From an uncultured Alphaproteobacteria bacterium (GTDB lineage: Bacteria; Pseudomonadota; Alphaproteobacteria; Caulobacterales; Caulobacteraceae), in NCBI GenBank assembly GCA_937920085.1, contig CALETE010000011.1, positions 1-64,000 of the forward strand: a stretch of DNA of 64,000 bases. The letters are read 5' to 3'. The translations under genes were made by a program, and so were the position numbers. The notes under the pieces were generated by a model that ran no database searches, was not told the DNA's origin, and saw only the letters and a list, made by a program, of their open reading frames with translations. Below, piece by piece: positions 8,693 to 17,088 of the stretch. Within the stretch, counting starts at the first letter, position 1; the number at the start of each line of letters is the position of its first letter.

Positions 8693-9811
8693 ATGGCCAT
8701 CCCTGTTTCGCCCGCTAAAACTGCCGCAAGCCGCTCAGCCTATCTGGTCCTGGGCATGCACCGCTCTGGAACCTCGGCTGTGACACAGCTGCTGGCCTTG
8801 GCAGGGGCAAAGCTACCGAGCCATGTCATGCCTGGCGATGAGCACAATGCGAAGGGGTATTTCGAGCCCTGGCGCATCGCGATCTTCAACGATGAAAGAC
8901 TGCGCGCCGCCGACAGTGCCTGGGATGACCCCCTGACAAACCCTGCGTCTTTTCCTGCCGACGCCGCGGACTGGCGGGATCGGGCGATCAAGTTATTCCG
9001 CAGCGAGTATGGCCGCGCCAAACATCCCCTCCTCAAGGACCCACGGGTTTCGGTGCTGCTGCCCCTCTGGCGAGATGTACTTGAGTCCCAGGACATGACG
9101 GCGCAGTGCGTGATTCCCGTCCGCCATCCCCTGGCTGTGGCGGGATCATTGGCCAGACGAGACGGGTTTCCGATCCAGAAATCCATCTTGCTGTGGATGA
9201 CCTATATGGTCGAGACAGAGCTTGGAACGCGGGACCTACCGCGGGCCTTTGTGGAGTATGACGCCTTGCTGGCCGATTGGCGTCCCGTGGTCGAGGCTAT
9301 GGAAACCGCCCTCGGTGCGGCCCTGCCGAACTTGACCCTCAAGGCGCAAGCCGCGATCGACGCCTTCCTAACCCCCGAACTTCGCCACAATGCCGGTGGA
9401 GAGACCCTTTCGACCTATGGCGACATCGGTGCTGCAGCTGAGGGGGTCTATAATTGGCTCATCGCGACAGCACGTGGCGAGGCCCCATCTCCTGCCTTGA
9501 TGGAGGCCGGTCACGACCTGATCAAGCGCCTGCGCCACGAGGTCGGCGCCCTGATTTCCCCCGTGACTCGGTCAAATAATCAGGCCCTCTCAGCCCTTGG
9601 CGAGGCGCGCGCGGCTTTGACATTTGCCCAGAGCCAGGCCGATGAACTGCGGTCAAATATTGATGCCCTTCAGTCCCACCTGCATCAGGCACATGCGACC
9701 AACGCCCAGCTTAACGATCAGGTGGAAAGCCTCAGCCAACAGCTGTTGCAGAAAATCGAAGAACGCAGAGAGATCGAGGGCAGTTTGGACGCCCTCCTTG
9801 CGGCCCGATAA
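8693..9811 (+). CDS. Sulfotransferase family protein with C-terminal coiled coil
   Basis: A 372-residue cytosolic enzyme expected to move sulfate from PAPS to a glycan hydroxyl. The P-loop GMHRSGTSAVTQ (residues about 22-33) is the 5'-phosphosulfate-binding motif, and PVRHPLAVAGSLARR (about 140-154) matches the 3'-phosphate-binding element. The catalytic domain ends near residue 265. The tail, about residues 285-372, is a continuous heptad-rich coiled coil (LRSNIDALQSHLHQ, QVESLSQQLL) ending at LDALLAAR. Related proteins often continue into a glycosyltransferase after such a helix, so the abrupt end may mark a truncated fusion or an oligomerisation tail. No clear ribosome site precedes the ATG. 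It implies a sulfated surface polymer. Confidence 0.8.
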   Translation: MAIPVSPAKTAASRSAYLVLGMHRSGTSAVTQLLALAGAKLPSHVMPGDEHNAKGYFEPWRIAIFNDERLRAADSAWDDPLTNPASFPADAADWRDRAIKLFRSEYGRAKHPLLKDPRVSVLLPLWRDVLESQDMTAQCVIPVRHPLAVAGSLARRDGFPIQKSILLWMTYMVETELGTRDLPRAFVEYDALLADWRPVVEAMETALGAALPNLTLKAQAAIDAFLTPELRHNAGGETLSTYGDIGAAAEGVYNWLIATARGEAPSPALMEAGHDLIKRLRHEVGALISPVTRSNNQALSALGEARAALTFAQSQADELRSNIDALQSHLHQAHATNAQLNDQVESLSQQLLQKIEERREIEGSLDALLAAR

Positions 9812-9822
9812 CAGGCCGGGGG

Positions 9823-10518
9823 CTAGGGGTATCCTGCAGGCCTCTTGGCCACCGCGATTTGCTGAAGGATAAAAGCGCCGCCGGGAGAATCATCCAAATC
9901 TAGGCGAATCTGATCGATCTTGGACGTCTTCCAGTCATCGCCACCGCGGCGAAGTTTTTCCATGTCGTAGACAATGGTCACGGTCTCGTTGACCGCGGGA
10001 TTGGCATCCTTGGGGGCCTTGGCCAAATAGCCTTCTGATTCAGAATGCTTGATCGTCGTATAGTGGACGGAGCCATCCCAATCCGCACCCTGCTTTACCC
10101 GGGTAAGGCGCACGACCAATAGGGGGTATGCCCCCCCGTCGAGGTTCAAGCCGCCAGCGCTGCGGATGAGCACATCCGCCTGGGTTTCGGTCACCGCGAG
10201 ACCTGAGCCCTCGGCTGGACCTGCGGCTGCGCCTGCCACCATAAATTCGTTGGGCGCAGAGCTGAACACCCATTGCCGCGCCGTGATGAGCGGCTTGCCC
10301 TGGAACTCAAAAGTCTGACCTTGCGGGTTCCAAGACACGGCGTTTGCGCGCTCGGTGACGGGCCCCGTTGGCCTGGTCACCAAGCCCCCCGTCGAGGCTG
10401 GGCTGCTAACAGGAACAGGGGCCTTTGCTGTATTTGCCGAACGCACCTTGGACGTATCGCAAGCAGCGACCGCTAGTAACGCCGCGAGGGTCGGGAGCAG
10501 AATATTCGGGGTCTTCAT
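9823..10518 (-). CDS. Lipoprotein with carbohydrate-binding-like C-terminus
   Basis: A 231-residue envelope protein. Starting from the ATG at 10518 the N-terminus is a lipoprotein signal with lipobox VAAC (Cys20), which supports this start over one ten codons upstream. The mature part is Gly/Ala/Pro-rich at first. The C-terminal WKTSKIDQIRLDLDDSPGG region resembles the last strands of beta-sandwich modules that follow glycan-active proteins, but no catalytic residues are visible. The start codon overlaps the stop of the upstream GT-C-like gene as ATGA, so it belongs to the flippase/glycosyltransferase operon. Role unknown; possibly a periplasmic accessory of that system. Confidence 0.62.
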   Translation of the reverse strand: MKTPNILLPTLAALLAVAACDTSKVRSANTAKAPVPVSSPASTGGLVTRPTGPVTERANAVSWNPQGQTFEFQGKPLITARQWVFSSAPNEFMVAGAAAGPAEGSGLAVTETQADVLIRSAGGLNLDGGAYPLLVVRLTRVKQGADWDGSVHYTTIKHSESEGYLAKAPKDANPAVNETVTIVYDMEKLRRGGDDWKTSKIDQIRLDLDDSPGGAFILQQIAVAKRPAGYP

Positions 10519-11897
10519 GAGTCTTTGCCTGACTGTGCGCGGGTCCATGGCGGATCAACCGCCAAGTAGAACAAGCCTGCCAGGGTCGCAAGGTCGAGGA
10601 AATAGAGATAGCGATAGTCGCAAGCGATTGAGATCAGGAAGAAAGACCCTGCAAACGCCAAACCAGACAGCAGCAGGCCCGCCATGGCGATGTCCTGCGG
10701 GCTTCGTCGGATCAGCAACCCCGCGATCAGCGCAATGGCAAGACCGGCGAAGGCAAGGTGCGAAATGGCAGGGGTATCGAGAAAACGCGTCCCGTAATTG
10801 TAGAGTTTCTGGTCCACAGCGTCGACGCCGGAGGTCAGTTTGAGATCAGCTAAATTTTCCGCAGGGCCGTCCACTCCGACGTAGAGCGGCAGACAACTGT
10901 CAATATGGGGGGTCAAAAAGACTGCGGCGAACACGTCCCACCGATGATGAATATAGGCCATAGGATGATGGCGGACGAGACTGATCCACTGGAGGCCGAC
11001 CACCCTTAGCGGCACACCATCCAGAGCCTGTCCGACACGGGGGTTTTGCTGCAGATAGTCAATGCGCTCGGGCACATAGAGCGGCACGCCATAGGTCATA
11101 ATGGTCTGAGCGACACGAGGACTCTGCGCTGAGATAACCTCTAATTTCACCGCTGGATCATGGGCCGCCATGCCGACAATGTCATACTGAATAAGGGATC
11201 GGATCCCCTGGTTTTCTATGCCCTGAACCAGCGAGGTTTTGGGTGTACAGGCGAGGGCCAAGATGTGCGAAACGAGGACGACGGCGGTGAGTAAACCCAG
11301 GCCCCAGAGGGCGGCGCGGCGCCAGCCCAACCCCCTCAAAGTCCAACCCAGTACGCCTGCTGCGACGATCGCCGTAATGAGCCCATTCTGCCGCACCTGA
11401 CCGGCGACAGCCAAGGCGATAACCAGAGCGGCGATTGCTATCCAGGGCTTTTGATCTGCTCGCCAGACCTTGGCGATATGGGCCAGGAGCACGAAGCTGG
11501 CCACCCCTAGGTTTGCAAACAGCACATCCTTCCAGACGATCCCCTGATACATCATCACAGATGGGCTGAGGATCAGGACCAGGGCCACAGCCGGGGCAAA
11601 CCAACTGACCCGATCACGGCTGCGCAGGATGCCCCAGAGGGTGGCGAAAAACAGAAACACGCTACTGACCAGATAGAGACCAGTTCCAGGAATGATTTGG
11701 TCAAAGACGCTTAAGATCGAGGCGTAGACCACCGGTCCCCAGGTCTCGCGCATATGGATATGGGCTTCGTGGAGCTGGCGGACCGAGTCGTTGGAAAGCT
11801 GACCGGGCATGTTGGCGGCGACAACCAGCAGGAAGCCAAGGATCAGGATCGCCTGGGTTAGACGCTTGGCTGTGAGCTTGTATGGGGTCAACATCAT
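10515..11897 (-). CDS. Polytopic membrane protein, GT-C glycosyltransferase-like
   Basis: A 460-residue inner-membrane protein with about ten to eleven predicted transmembrane helices. The first helix is followed by a periplasmic loop NDSVRQLHEAH with an Asp and several His/Glu, the place where GT-C enzymes carry their catalytic acidic residue. A further soluble loop lies about residues 225-345. The protein sits in one operon with a GtrB-like GT2 and a small flippase-like protein, exactly the three parts of undecaprenyl-phosphate-sugar periplasmic glycosylation systems. I infer it is the transferase that uses the flipped lipid-linked sugar. No family name could be fixed from sequence alone. 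Confidence 0.6.
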   Translation of the reverse strand: MMLTPYKLTAKRLTQAILILGFLLVVAANMPGQLSNDSVRQLHEAHIHMRETWGPVVYASILSVFDQIIPGTGLYLVSSVFLFFATLWGILRSRDRVSWFAPAVALVLILSPSVMMYQGIVWKDVLFANLGVASFVLLAHIAKVWRADQKPWIAIAALVIALAVAGQVRQNGLITAIVAAGVLGWTLRGLGWRRAALWGLGLLTAVVLVSHILALACTPKTSLVQGIENQGIRSLIQYDIVGMAAHDPAVKLEVISAQSPRVAQTIMTYGVPLYVPERIDYLQQNPRVGQALDGVPLRVVGLQWISLVRHHPMAYIHHRWDVFAAVFLTPHIDSCLPLYVGVDGPAENLADLKLTSGVDAVDQKLYNYGTRFLDTPAISHLAFAGLAIALIAGLLIRRSPQDIAMAGLLLSGLAFAGSFFLISIACDYRYLYFLDLATLAGLFYLAVDPPWTRAQSGKDS

Positions 11898-11918
11898 AAG
11901 CCGCTTTCTCTGCGAAAT

Positions 11919-12287
11919 TCAGGCCGGACGCGCCCTGGTTACAATCACCAGTCCAACAAAGACGATACAGAAGCCAAGCCCCATCTGCCAGTTCACGGGT
12001 TCTTTCAAGATGACCCAGGCCATGAGCGGCACAAGGGCGGACCCCGCCATAGAAAATGCATAGGCACTGGAGAGGGGAACCCTGGTGAGGACATAGAACC
12101 AGAACAAAGCGGTAATGCCATACCAGGCAAAGGCACCCATCAATGGAAGGTTCTTCAGGAGCCGAAAGACAATCGGCCCATCGAGTTTCGCATTGGCGAT
12201 CGCCGCCATTTTGAAGAGCAATTGCCCAACAGGCAGGGCAATAGCGAAGACAGAACACAGCACGGTGTCTTTAAGGCTCAGGCTCAT
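11919..12287 (-). CDS. Small four-TM EamA/SMR-type transporter, probable lipid-linked sugar flippase
   Basis: A 122-residue protein with four hydrophobic helices, resembling the ArnE/ArnF and SMR/EamA group (for example the ILKEPVNWQMGLGFCIVFVGL ending typical of half-EamA units). ArnE/F flip 4-amino-arabinose-phosphoundecaprenol. Its operon partners, a polyprenyl-phosphate glycosyltransferase-like GT2 (4-bp overlap) and a GT-C-like membrane protein (21-bp gap), suggest it flips the product of the GT2 across the inner membrane, doing the job that GtrA does in phage-type gtr clusters. A drug-efflux SMR is the alternative, less likely in this setting. Confidence 0.7.
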   Translation of the reverse strand: MSLSLKDTVLCSVFAIALPVGQLLFKMAAIANAKLDGPIVFRLLKNLPLMGAFAWYGITALFWFYVLTRVPLSSAYAFSMAGSALVPLMAWVILKEPVNWQMGLGFCIVFVGLVIVTRARPA

Positions 12288-13339
12288 GTGGTTTCGAGCC
12301 TTTCGATCGCCCGCAAATAGGGATGAATGGCGCGGGTTGGGACACTTAGGACATCGTAATTCATGGCCTGAAGCAGGAGCTGCACACCAATTATCACCGG
12401 CAAAGCCGCAGTCATGACGACGCCCGCCGACGCAGCTTGATGAACATTACGGGTGGCCAACCAATGCAGGCCATAGACCATGCCAAAGCCGAACAGCGCT
12501 AAACCGACCAGGAACTCAATGGTCGCGGCATTGAAATCTCGGACGAAATACTGACCCAGAATGCGATTTATGAAATTCGTCAGGTGCTTGCCGGCAAAGG
12601 GACCGATGATCGCGCTGATCCGGATATTTGAGACCTCATCGCCATATCGCGCGGGCATGGGCACATCGCGAACCACGGCGCGCAAGGTACCAAGGTGGTA
12701 GAGGAGGTCGGTCTCAAAAAAGAACCTCTGGGAAACAGACCTTTCCATCACCAACCGCGCCACACTGGACTCGATCGCGGTAAATCCATTGGTCGGATCA
12801 AAGACGTTCCAATAGCCGGTGCTGACCTTGGCCGCGAAGCTCAAGGCCCCATTTCCGAAAACCCGCAGGGCGGGCATGGCCTGAAGGTGGCTGATGGAAG
12901 TGAACCGATTGCCCTTGGCATAGTCGGCCTCCCCCAACAGGATCGGCGCAACCAGCTGGGCCAGATAGCTGAGGTCCATCTGATCATCCCCATCGACCTT
13001 GACAAGGATCCGGGCCCCCAGGCGGTCAGCCTCGGCATAACCAGCCAGGGTCGCACCACCAACGCCGCGGTTGTGTGGCAAACGCACCACCCGCACCCGG
13101 GGGTCGGTATTGGTCTCTTCGATGAAGTCGCCGGAGTTTTCAGGGCAAGCATCGTCGACGCAGACAATACCTTCGATCCACTCTGGGGCCCGGGCAATCA
13201 CCCGATTTATGTGCGCCTTGACCTTGTAACAGGGCACAATCAGCCAGACCCCGGACTCGCTGAGCCTAGGATCATTTTGGCGGCCATCTGCCTTGCGGCG
13301 TGCCAGCGCGAGTGGGGTGTCTGATTTGATCGAGGACAT
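12284..13339 (-). CDS. GT2 glycosyltransferase with C-terminal membrane helices (GtrB/DPM1-like)
   Basis: A 351-residue enzyme. The GT2 domain (about residues 28-235) shows VDDACPE, the LPHNRGVGGA segment, and the DxD motif in VKVDGDDQMD, all typical of dolichyl- or undecaprenyl-phosphate sugar synthases. Two C-terminal transmembrane helices (about 268-290 and 305-330) anchor it, as in GtrB. It would load a sugar from a nucleotide donor onto polyprenyl phosphate at the cytoplasmic face. First gene of a four-gene minus-strand operon; its end overlaps the flippase start by 4 bp. The 128-bp gap to the divergent Wzm gene should carry the promoter. Confidence 0.82.
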   Translation of the reverse strand: MSSIKSDTPLALARRKADGRQNDPRLSESGVWLIVPCYKVKAHINRVIARAPEWIEGIVCVDDACPENSGDFIEETNTDPRVRVVRLPHNRGVGGATLAGYAEADRLGARILVKVDGDDQMDLSYLAQLVAPILLGEADYAKGNRFTSISHLQAMPALRVFGNGALSFAAKVSTGYWNVFDPTNGFTAIESSVARLVMERSVSQRFFFETDLLYHLGTLRAVVRDVPMPARYGDEVSNIRISAIIGPFAGKHLTNFINRILGQYFVRDFNAATIEFLVGLALFGFGMVYGLHWLATRNVHQAASAGVVMTAALPVIIGVQLLLQAMNYDVLSVPTRAIHPYLRAIERLETT

Positions 13340-13467
13340 GGGTTTTCTACCCCTCGGCTAACATGGGTGCCGCACTGTCGTCCACATTGTGTGATGTTTG
13401 GATAGGGGGGCAAAGCTTGCGCCGAAAAAAACGACCTGATACCAGCGGCCCTCGATACGGAGACCGG

Positions 13468-14304
13468 ATGCATACTGCCCAACACATGCTGCGTACGGGC
13501 CGCCGTGGAAGCTTGCATGAATTTGCCATGGCCTATGCCGACCTTCGGGCATCGGTTCCCAAGCTGGGTCTGGCCTGGTCCCTCGCGTCACACGATGTGA
13601 TTTCGCGCTATCGCGGATCCATTCTCGGGCCGTTCTGGATCACCCTGTCCATGGCCTTCATGGTCCTAGGAATCGGGTTCCTGTATTCTGAGCTGCAGCA
13701 TATCTCCCTGCAGGAGACCATGCCCTTCGTGGCCCTGGGCATCGTGTTTTGGGGGATGATTTCCCTGGTCATTATCGAGGGCTGCGAGACCTTCGTCCAC
13801 GCCTCGGGCATGCTCAGCCAGACCTCACTGCCCATGTTCACCTTCGTCTGGCGGACCCTGCTGCGTAATCTGGTGACCCTGCTGCACCACCTGATCATCA
13901 TAATCGGCGTGCTCATCTGGTTTGGCTATTGGCGGACCATGAACCTGCCCCTGGCGATGGCGGGGCTAGCCCTGACCCTCCTGAACGTCTCCTGGATCAG
14001 CCTGGCCGTGGCGATTTCCTCCGCCCGGTTCCGGGACATTCCGCAGATCGTCACCTCGGTCATGCAGTTTTCCATGTTTATGACCCCGGTCTTCTGGAAG
14101 CCGGACTTCCACAGCCCGATGATGAAGCTGGTGCTGGTCTACAATCCCTTCTTCCACATGCTGGACTCGATCCGGGGCCCACTGCTGGGGGCCCAGCCTG
14201 CCCTTCAGACCTATGTGGTACTGATTGTCATGGCCCTGATCGGCTGGGCCTTGACCTTCTCGCTCTTCGCCCTCACCCGGCGCCGGATTGTGCACTACCT
14301 ATGA
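13468..14304 (+). CDS. ABC-2 type polysaccharide export permease (Wzm-like)
   Basis: A 278-residue inner-membrane permease with six transmembrane helices, of the O-antigen/capsule ABC-2 export family (SRYRGSILGPFWITLS near the N-terminus and a cluster of hydrophobic helices to the end). I chose the ATG at 13468 because GGAG lies 5 nt upstream; an ATG 35 codons earlier has no support and adds a basic, poorly conserved-looking extension. It pairs with the ATPase that follows by an ATGA overlap. It would move a completed polyprenyl-linked glycan across the inner membrane. Confidence 0.87.
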   Translation: MHTAQHMLRTGRRGSLHEFAMAYADLRASVPKLGLAWSLASHDVISRYRGSILGPFWITLSMAFMVLGIGFLYSELQHISLQETMPFVALGIVFWGMISLVIIEGCETFVHASGMLSQTSLPMFTFVWRTLLRNLVTLLHHLIIIIGVLIWFGYWRTMNLPLAMAGLALTLLNVSWISLAVAISSARFRDIPQIVTSVMQFSMFMTPVFWKPDFHSPMMKLVLVYNPFFHMLDSIRGPLLGAQPALQTYVVLIVMALIGWALTFSLFALTRRRIVHYL

Positions 14305-15056
14305 AGGCTCCCCCCGTCTCCATTACGGTCAAGGACCTCACCCTGCGGTTTCCAGTCTATGGGGTGGACGCCAAGTCGCTGAAAAAGCACCTGGCCCGGG
14401 TGGCCATCGGTGGACGGCTAAGCAGTGCCCACCATGGGTCGGCAGAGGTCACCGCCATCAGCGGCCTGTCCATGACCTTGAAGGCCGGCGACCGTCTTGG
14501 ACTGATCGGCCATAACGGCTCGGGAAAGACCACCCTGCTCCGGGCCCTGTCGGGTGCCTACGAACCCGATGAGGGTCAGATCGAGGTCAAGGGACGCATC
14601 GCCCCCCTGCTGGACCTCAGCCTTGGCATTGATCCTTCGGCCACCGGACTTGAGAACATCCGCCTGCGCGGGCGGATTGCGGGCCTGACCACCAAGGAAA
14701 TCGACGCCAAGATGGACGAGATCGGTAAGTTTACCGGTCTTGGCCCCTTTCTAGCTATGCCCCTCAAGACCTATTCCGCTGGCATGGCTGCCCGCCTGGC
14801 CTTTGCCGTCGCCACAGCCGTCGACGCAGATGTTCTGCTGATGGACGAATGGATCGCTGTGGGCGATGCTGATTTCCAGAAAATCGCCCACCAAAGGCTG
14901 CTCAGCCTGGTGGAACGGGCCGGCATTTTGGTTCTGGCCTCCCACGACATGGACTTGATCCGGTTGTACTGTAACAAGGTCATGCGTATGGACGGCGGCG
15001 TTGCTTCGCCGGTCACGAGCATCAAGGATCTGGACCAGCTACTCGCTCAGGCCTGA
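14301..15056 (+). CDS. ABC polysaccharide export ATPase (Wzt-like, no binding domain)
   Basis: A 251-residue ATPase: Walker A GHNGSGKTT, signature YSAGMAARL, Walker B VLLMDEW, and the switch His in ASHDMDL. The start at 14301 overlaps the permease stop (ATGA). It ends soon after the nucleotide-binding domain, so it lacks the C-terminal carbohydrate-binding domain that lets E. coli O9a-type Wzt recognise a capped chain. It is therefore closer to the KpsT/TagH-like short form, where chain length is set elsewhere. An apparent longer frame reaching back to 13929 only runs antiparallel in phase through the permease and is not used. Confidence 0.88.
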   Translation: MKAPPVSITVKDLTLRFPVYGVDAKSLKKHLARVAIGGRLSSAHHGSAEVTAISGLSMTLKAGDRLGLIGHNGSGKTTLLRALSGAYEPDEGQIEVKGRIAPLLDLSLGIDPSATGLENIRLRGRIAGLTTKEIDAKMDEIGKFTGLGPFLAMPLKTYSAGMAARLAFAVATAVDADVLLMDEWIAVGDADFQKIAHQRLLSLVERAGILVLASHDMDLIRLYCNKVMRMDGGVASPVTSIKDLDQLLAQA

Positions 15057-15087
15057 TGGGGTCGCGGGTCATCAACGGAATGCTCGC

Positions 15088-17034
15088 TTGCAATTACAGA
15101 CTGTGCCTCTGAAGGAACGCCTGTGGCAGCATATCCGGCCCGTGGCCGTGGGGCTCCTCGCCGAAATCCGTAAGCACCCCTGGCTGCACAGGCCGATGCA
15201 TGCCCTCGCGGTCAGGGCGTCCCGCCACAAGATGGCGGCGACCTTCATCCAGGCAGTTTTGGAAGAACACTACCTGACCGCCTACGAGTATGAGTGCTGG
15301 ATTCGAGATAATGACACCCTGAGTGCCACGGACCGCCAGGAGATCGCCGACAAGGTCGCCGGCCTGAAGCTTCGCCCCCTGATCTCGGTGATCATGCCGG
15401 TCTATGCAACCACCCCTGAATTTCTGATCGCGGCCATCGCCTCGGTCCGGGCTCAGCTCTATCCACACTGGGAACTCTGTATCGCCGATGACGCCTCGCC
15501 TGGGGACGAGACCTGGGCAATCCTGCTGTCAGAAGCCGCCCAGGATTCCCGGATCAAGATCCTGCGGCGAGAGACCAATGGACACATTAGCGCGGCCACC
15601 AATTCTGCACTCAGCATGGCCACTGGCGATTTCGTGGCCTTCATGGATCATGACGACATCCTGCCACCCCATGCCCTGTTTGAGGTCGCCGCTGAAATCC
15701 TGGAAAATCCCACGGTCGAACTGATCTATTCCGACGAGGACAAGATCGACGAGACCGGCCAACGCTTCGACCCCCACTTCAAGACTGGCTGGAACCCTGA
15801 ACTTTTGCTCGGTCAGAACATGATCAAGCACCTCTGCGTCGCCCGACGGGAGCGCGTTCTTCACTTGGGCGGTGCCCGGGCAGGGTTTGAGGGCAGCCAG
15901 GACTATGATCTGGCCCTGCGGATTGCAGAAGGCGTGCCCGCTGAACGCATCGCGCACATTCCAGCCATCCTCTATCACTGGCGGCAGAGGACAGCGGCAA
16001 AGTCATTCTCTGAGACAGCCCTTGATCAGTGCCTGGAGGCGGCCCGGAAGGCCGTGACCGCGCACCTTGAGCGCACAGGCGTCAAAGGCGCGGTCGTCGC
16101 GCCCCTCTCCAATGCGCCAGCCTATCTCAGCGTGAAGCGCCCCCTGCCCGATCCATTGCCCCTCGTTTCCGTGATCATACCAACACGGGATCGGGCAGAA
16201 CTGCTTAAGCAGTGTGTCCAGGGCGTCCTGAAGCAGACGGCATATAAGGCGCTGGACGTGATCATCGTCGATAATGACAGTGCCGAGCCAGAAACCCACG
16301 CTCTGTTCAAACGGCTGGCGCGGGACAAACGGGTCCGAGTCATTCCTGCGCCAGGGGCCTTCAACTATTCGGCCATCAACAACATGGCCGTCAGCCATGC
16401 CCGGGGCAATATCCTGTTGTTCCTGAACAATGATGTCGCCGTGATCGAGCCCAACTGGCTAGGGGAGATGATTTCGCAAGCTGCGCGGCCCGAGGTCGGG
16501 GCCGTCGGGGCGGGGCTACTCTATGCCGACGGCCGCGTTCAGCATGGGGGCGTGATCCTGGGGGTCGGGGGGATCGCTGGAGAAGGCGCGGTTGCAGGTC
16601 ACCTCTATGCCGGTGCTAGATCCATTTCGAAGAGCTATTTCAATCACTTAAGACTAGCCAGAAATGTGTCTGCGGTAACAGCGGCATGCATGGCCATGCG
16701 CAAGAACGTCTTCCTTGAGGCCGGTGGATTTGATGAAACCAACCTGGCCGTGGCCTTTAATGATGTTGATCTCTGCCTAAAGGTGGGGGCCTTGGGGTAT
16801 CAGTTGATCTGGACACCTCGGGCCACGCTCTACCATCTGGAATCCGCCTCGAGGGGGTCAGACCTCGAACCCGAGGTGATCGGGCGGTTCCGCAATGAGA
16901 TTGCCTATATGCGCAGCCGATGGGGCGCGGTCCTCGACAACGATCCCTTTTATGGGCCGAATTTCGACAAGGCTCATGTGGACTATCGGCTGGCAACACC
17001 GGTTCAGCGGGTCAGGCCCTGGAAGCGTCCCTAG
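15088..17034 (+). CDS. Double-domain family 2 glycosyltransferase
   Basis: About 648 residues. Two GT2 domains lie in tandem: the first (about residues 95-330) has SVIMPVY, an ADDAS segment and DHDDILPPHA; the second (about 355-620) has SVIIPTRDRAELL, VDNDS, FNYSAINN and FLNNDVAV. This tandem form is common in O-antigen and capsule loci and may add two sugars in turn. The frame is open from an ATG at 15001 inside the ATPase gene, but no ribosome site precedes it. I prefer TTG at 15088 with GGA 8 nt upstream; GTG at 15103 is an alternative. It is the last gene of the Wzm/Wzt operon. Confidence 0.8.
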   Translation: MQLQTVPLKERLWQHIRPVAVGLLAEIRKHPWLHRPMHALAVRASRHKMAATFIQAVLEEHYLTAYEYECWIRDNDTLSATDRQEIADKVAGLKLRPLISVIMPVYATTPEFLIAAIASVRAQLYPHWELCIADDASPGDETWAILLSEAAQDSRIKILRRETNGHISAATNSALSMATGDFVAFMDHDDILPPHALFEVAAEILENPTVELIYSDEDKIDETGQRFDPHFKTGWNPELLLGQNMIKHLCVARRERVLHLGGARAGFEGSQDYDLALRIAEGVPAERIAHIPAILYHWRQRTAAKSFSETALDQCLEAARKAVTAHLERTGVKGAVVAPLSNAPAYLSVKRPLPDPLPLVSVIIPTRDRAELLKQCVQGVLKQTAYKALDVIIVDNDSAEPETHALFKRLARDKRVRVIPAPGAFNYSAINNMAVSHARGNILLFLNNDVAVIEPNWLGEMISQAARPEVGAVGAGLLYADGRVQHGGVILGVGGIAGEGAVAGHLYAGARSISKSYFNHLRLARNVSAVTAACMAMRKNVFLEAGGFDETNLAVAFNDVDLCLKVGALGYQLIWTPRATLYHLESASRGSDLEPEVIGRFRNEIAYMRSRWGAVLDNDPFYGPNFDKAHVDYRLATPVQRVRPWKRP

Positions 17035-17088
17035 ACGACACCCCTGAGGTCGGCCATGATCTTCCTTCCCGAATTTGGAGTGATGACG

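Noticed and set aside
13929..14300. Upstream extension of the Wzt frame
   Set aside because: The extra residues overlap the Wzm gene and have no ATPase features; ATG 14301 overlaps the Wzm stop in the usual ATGA manner.
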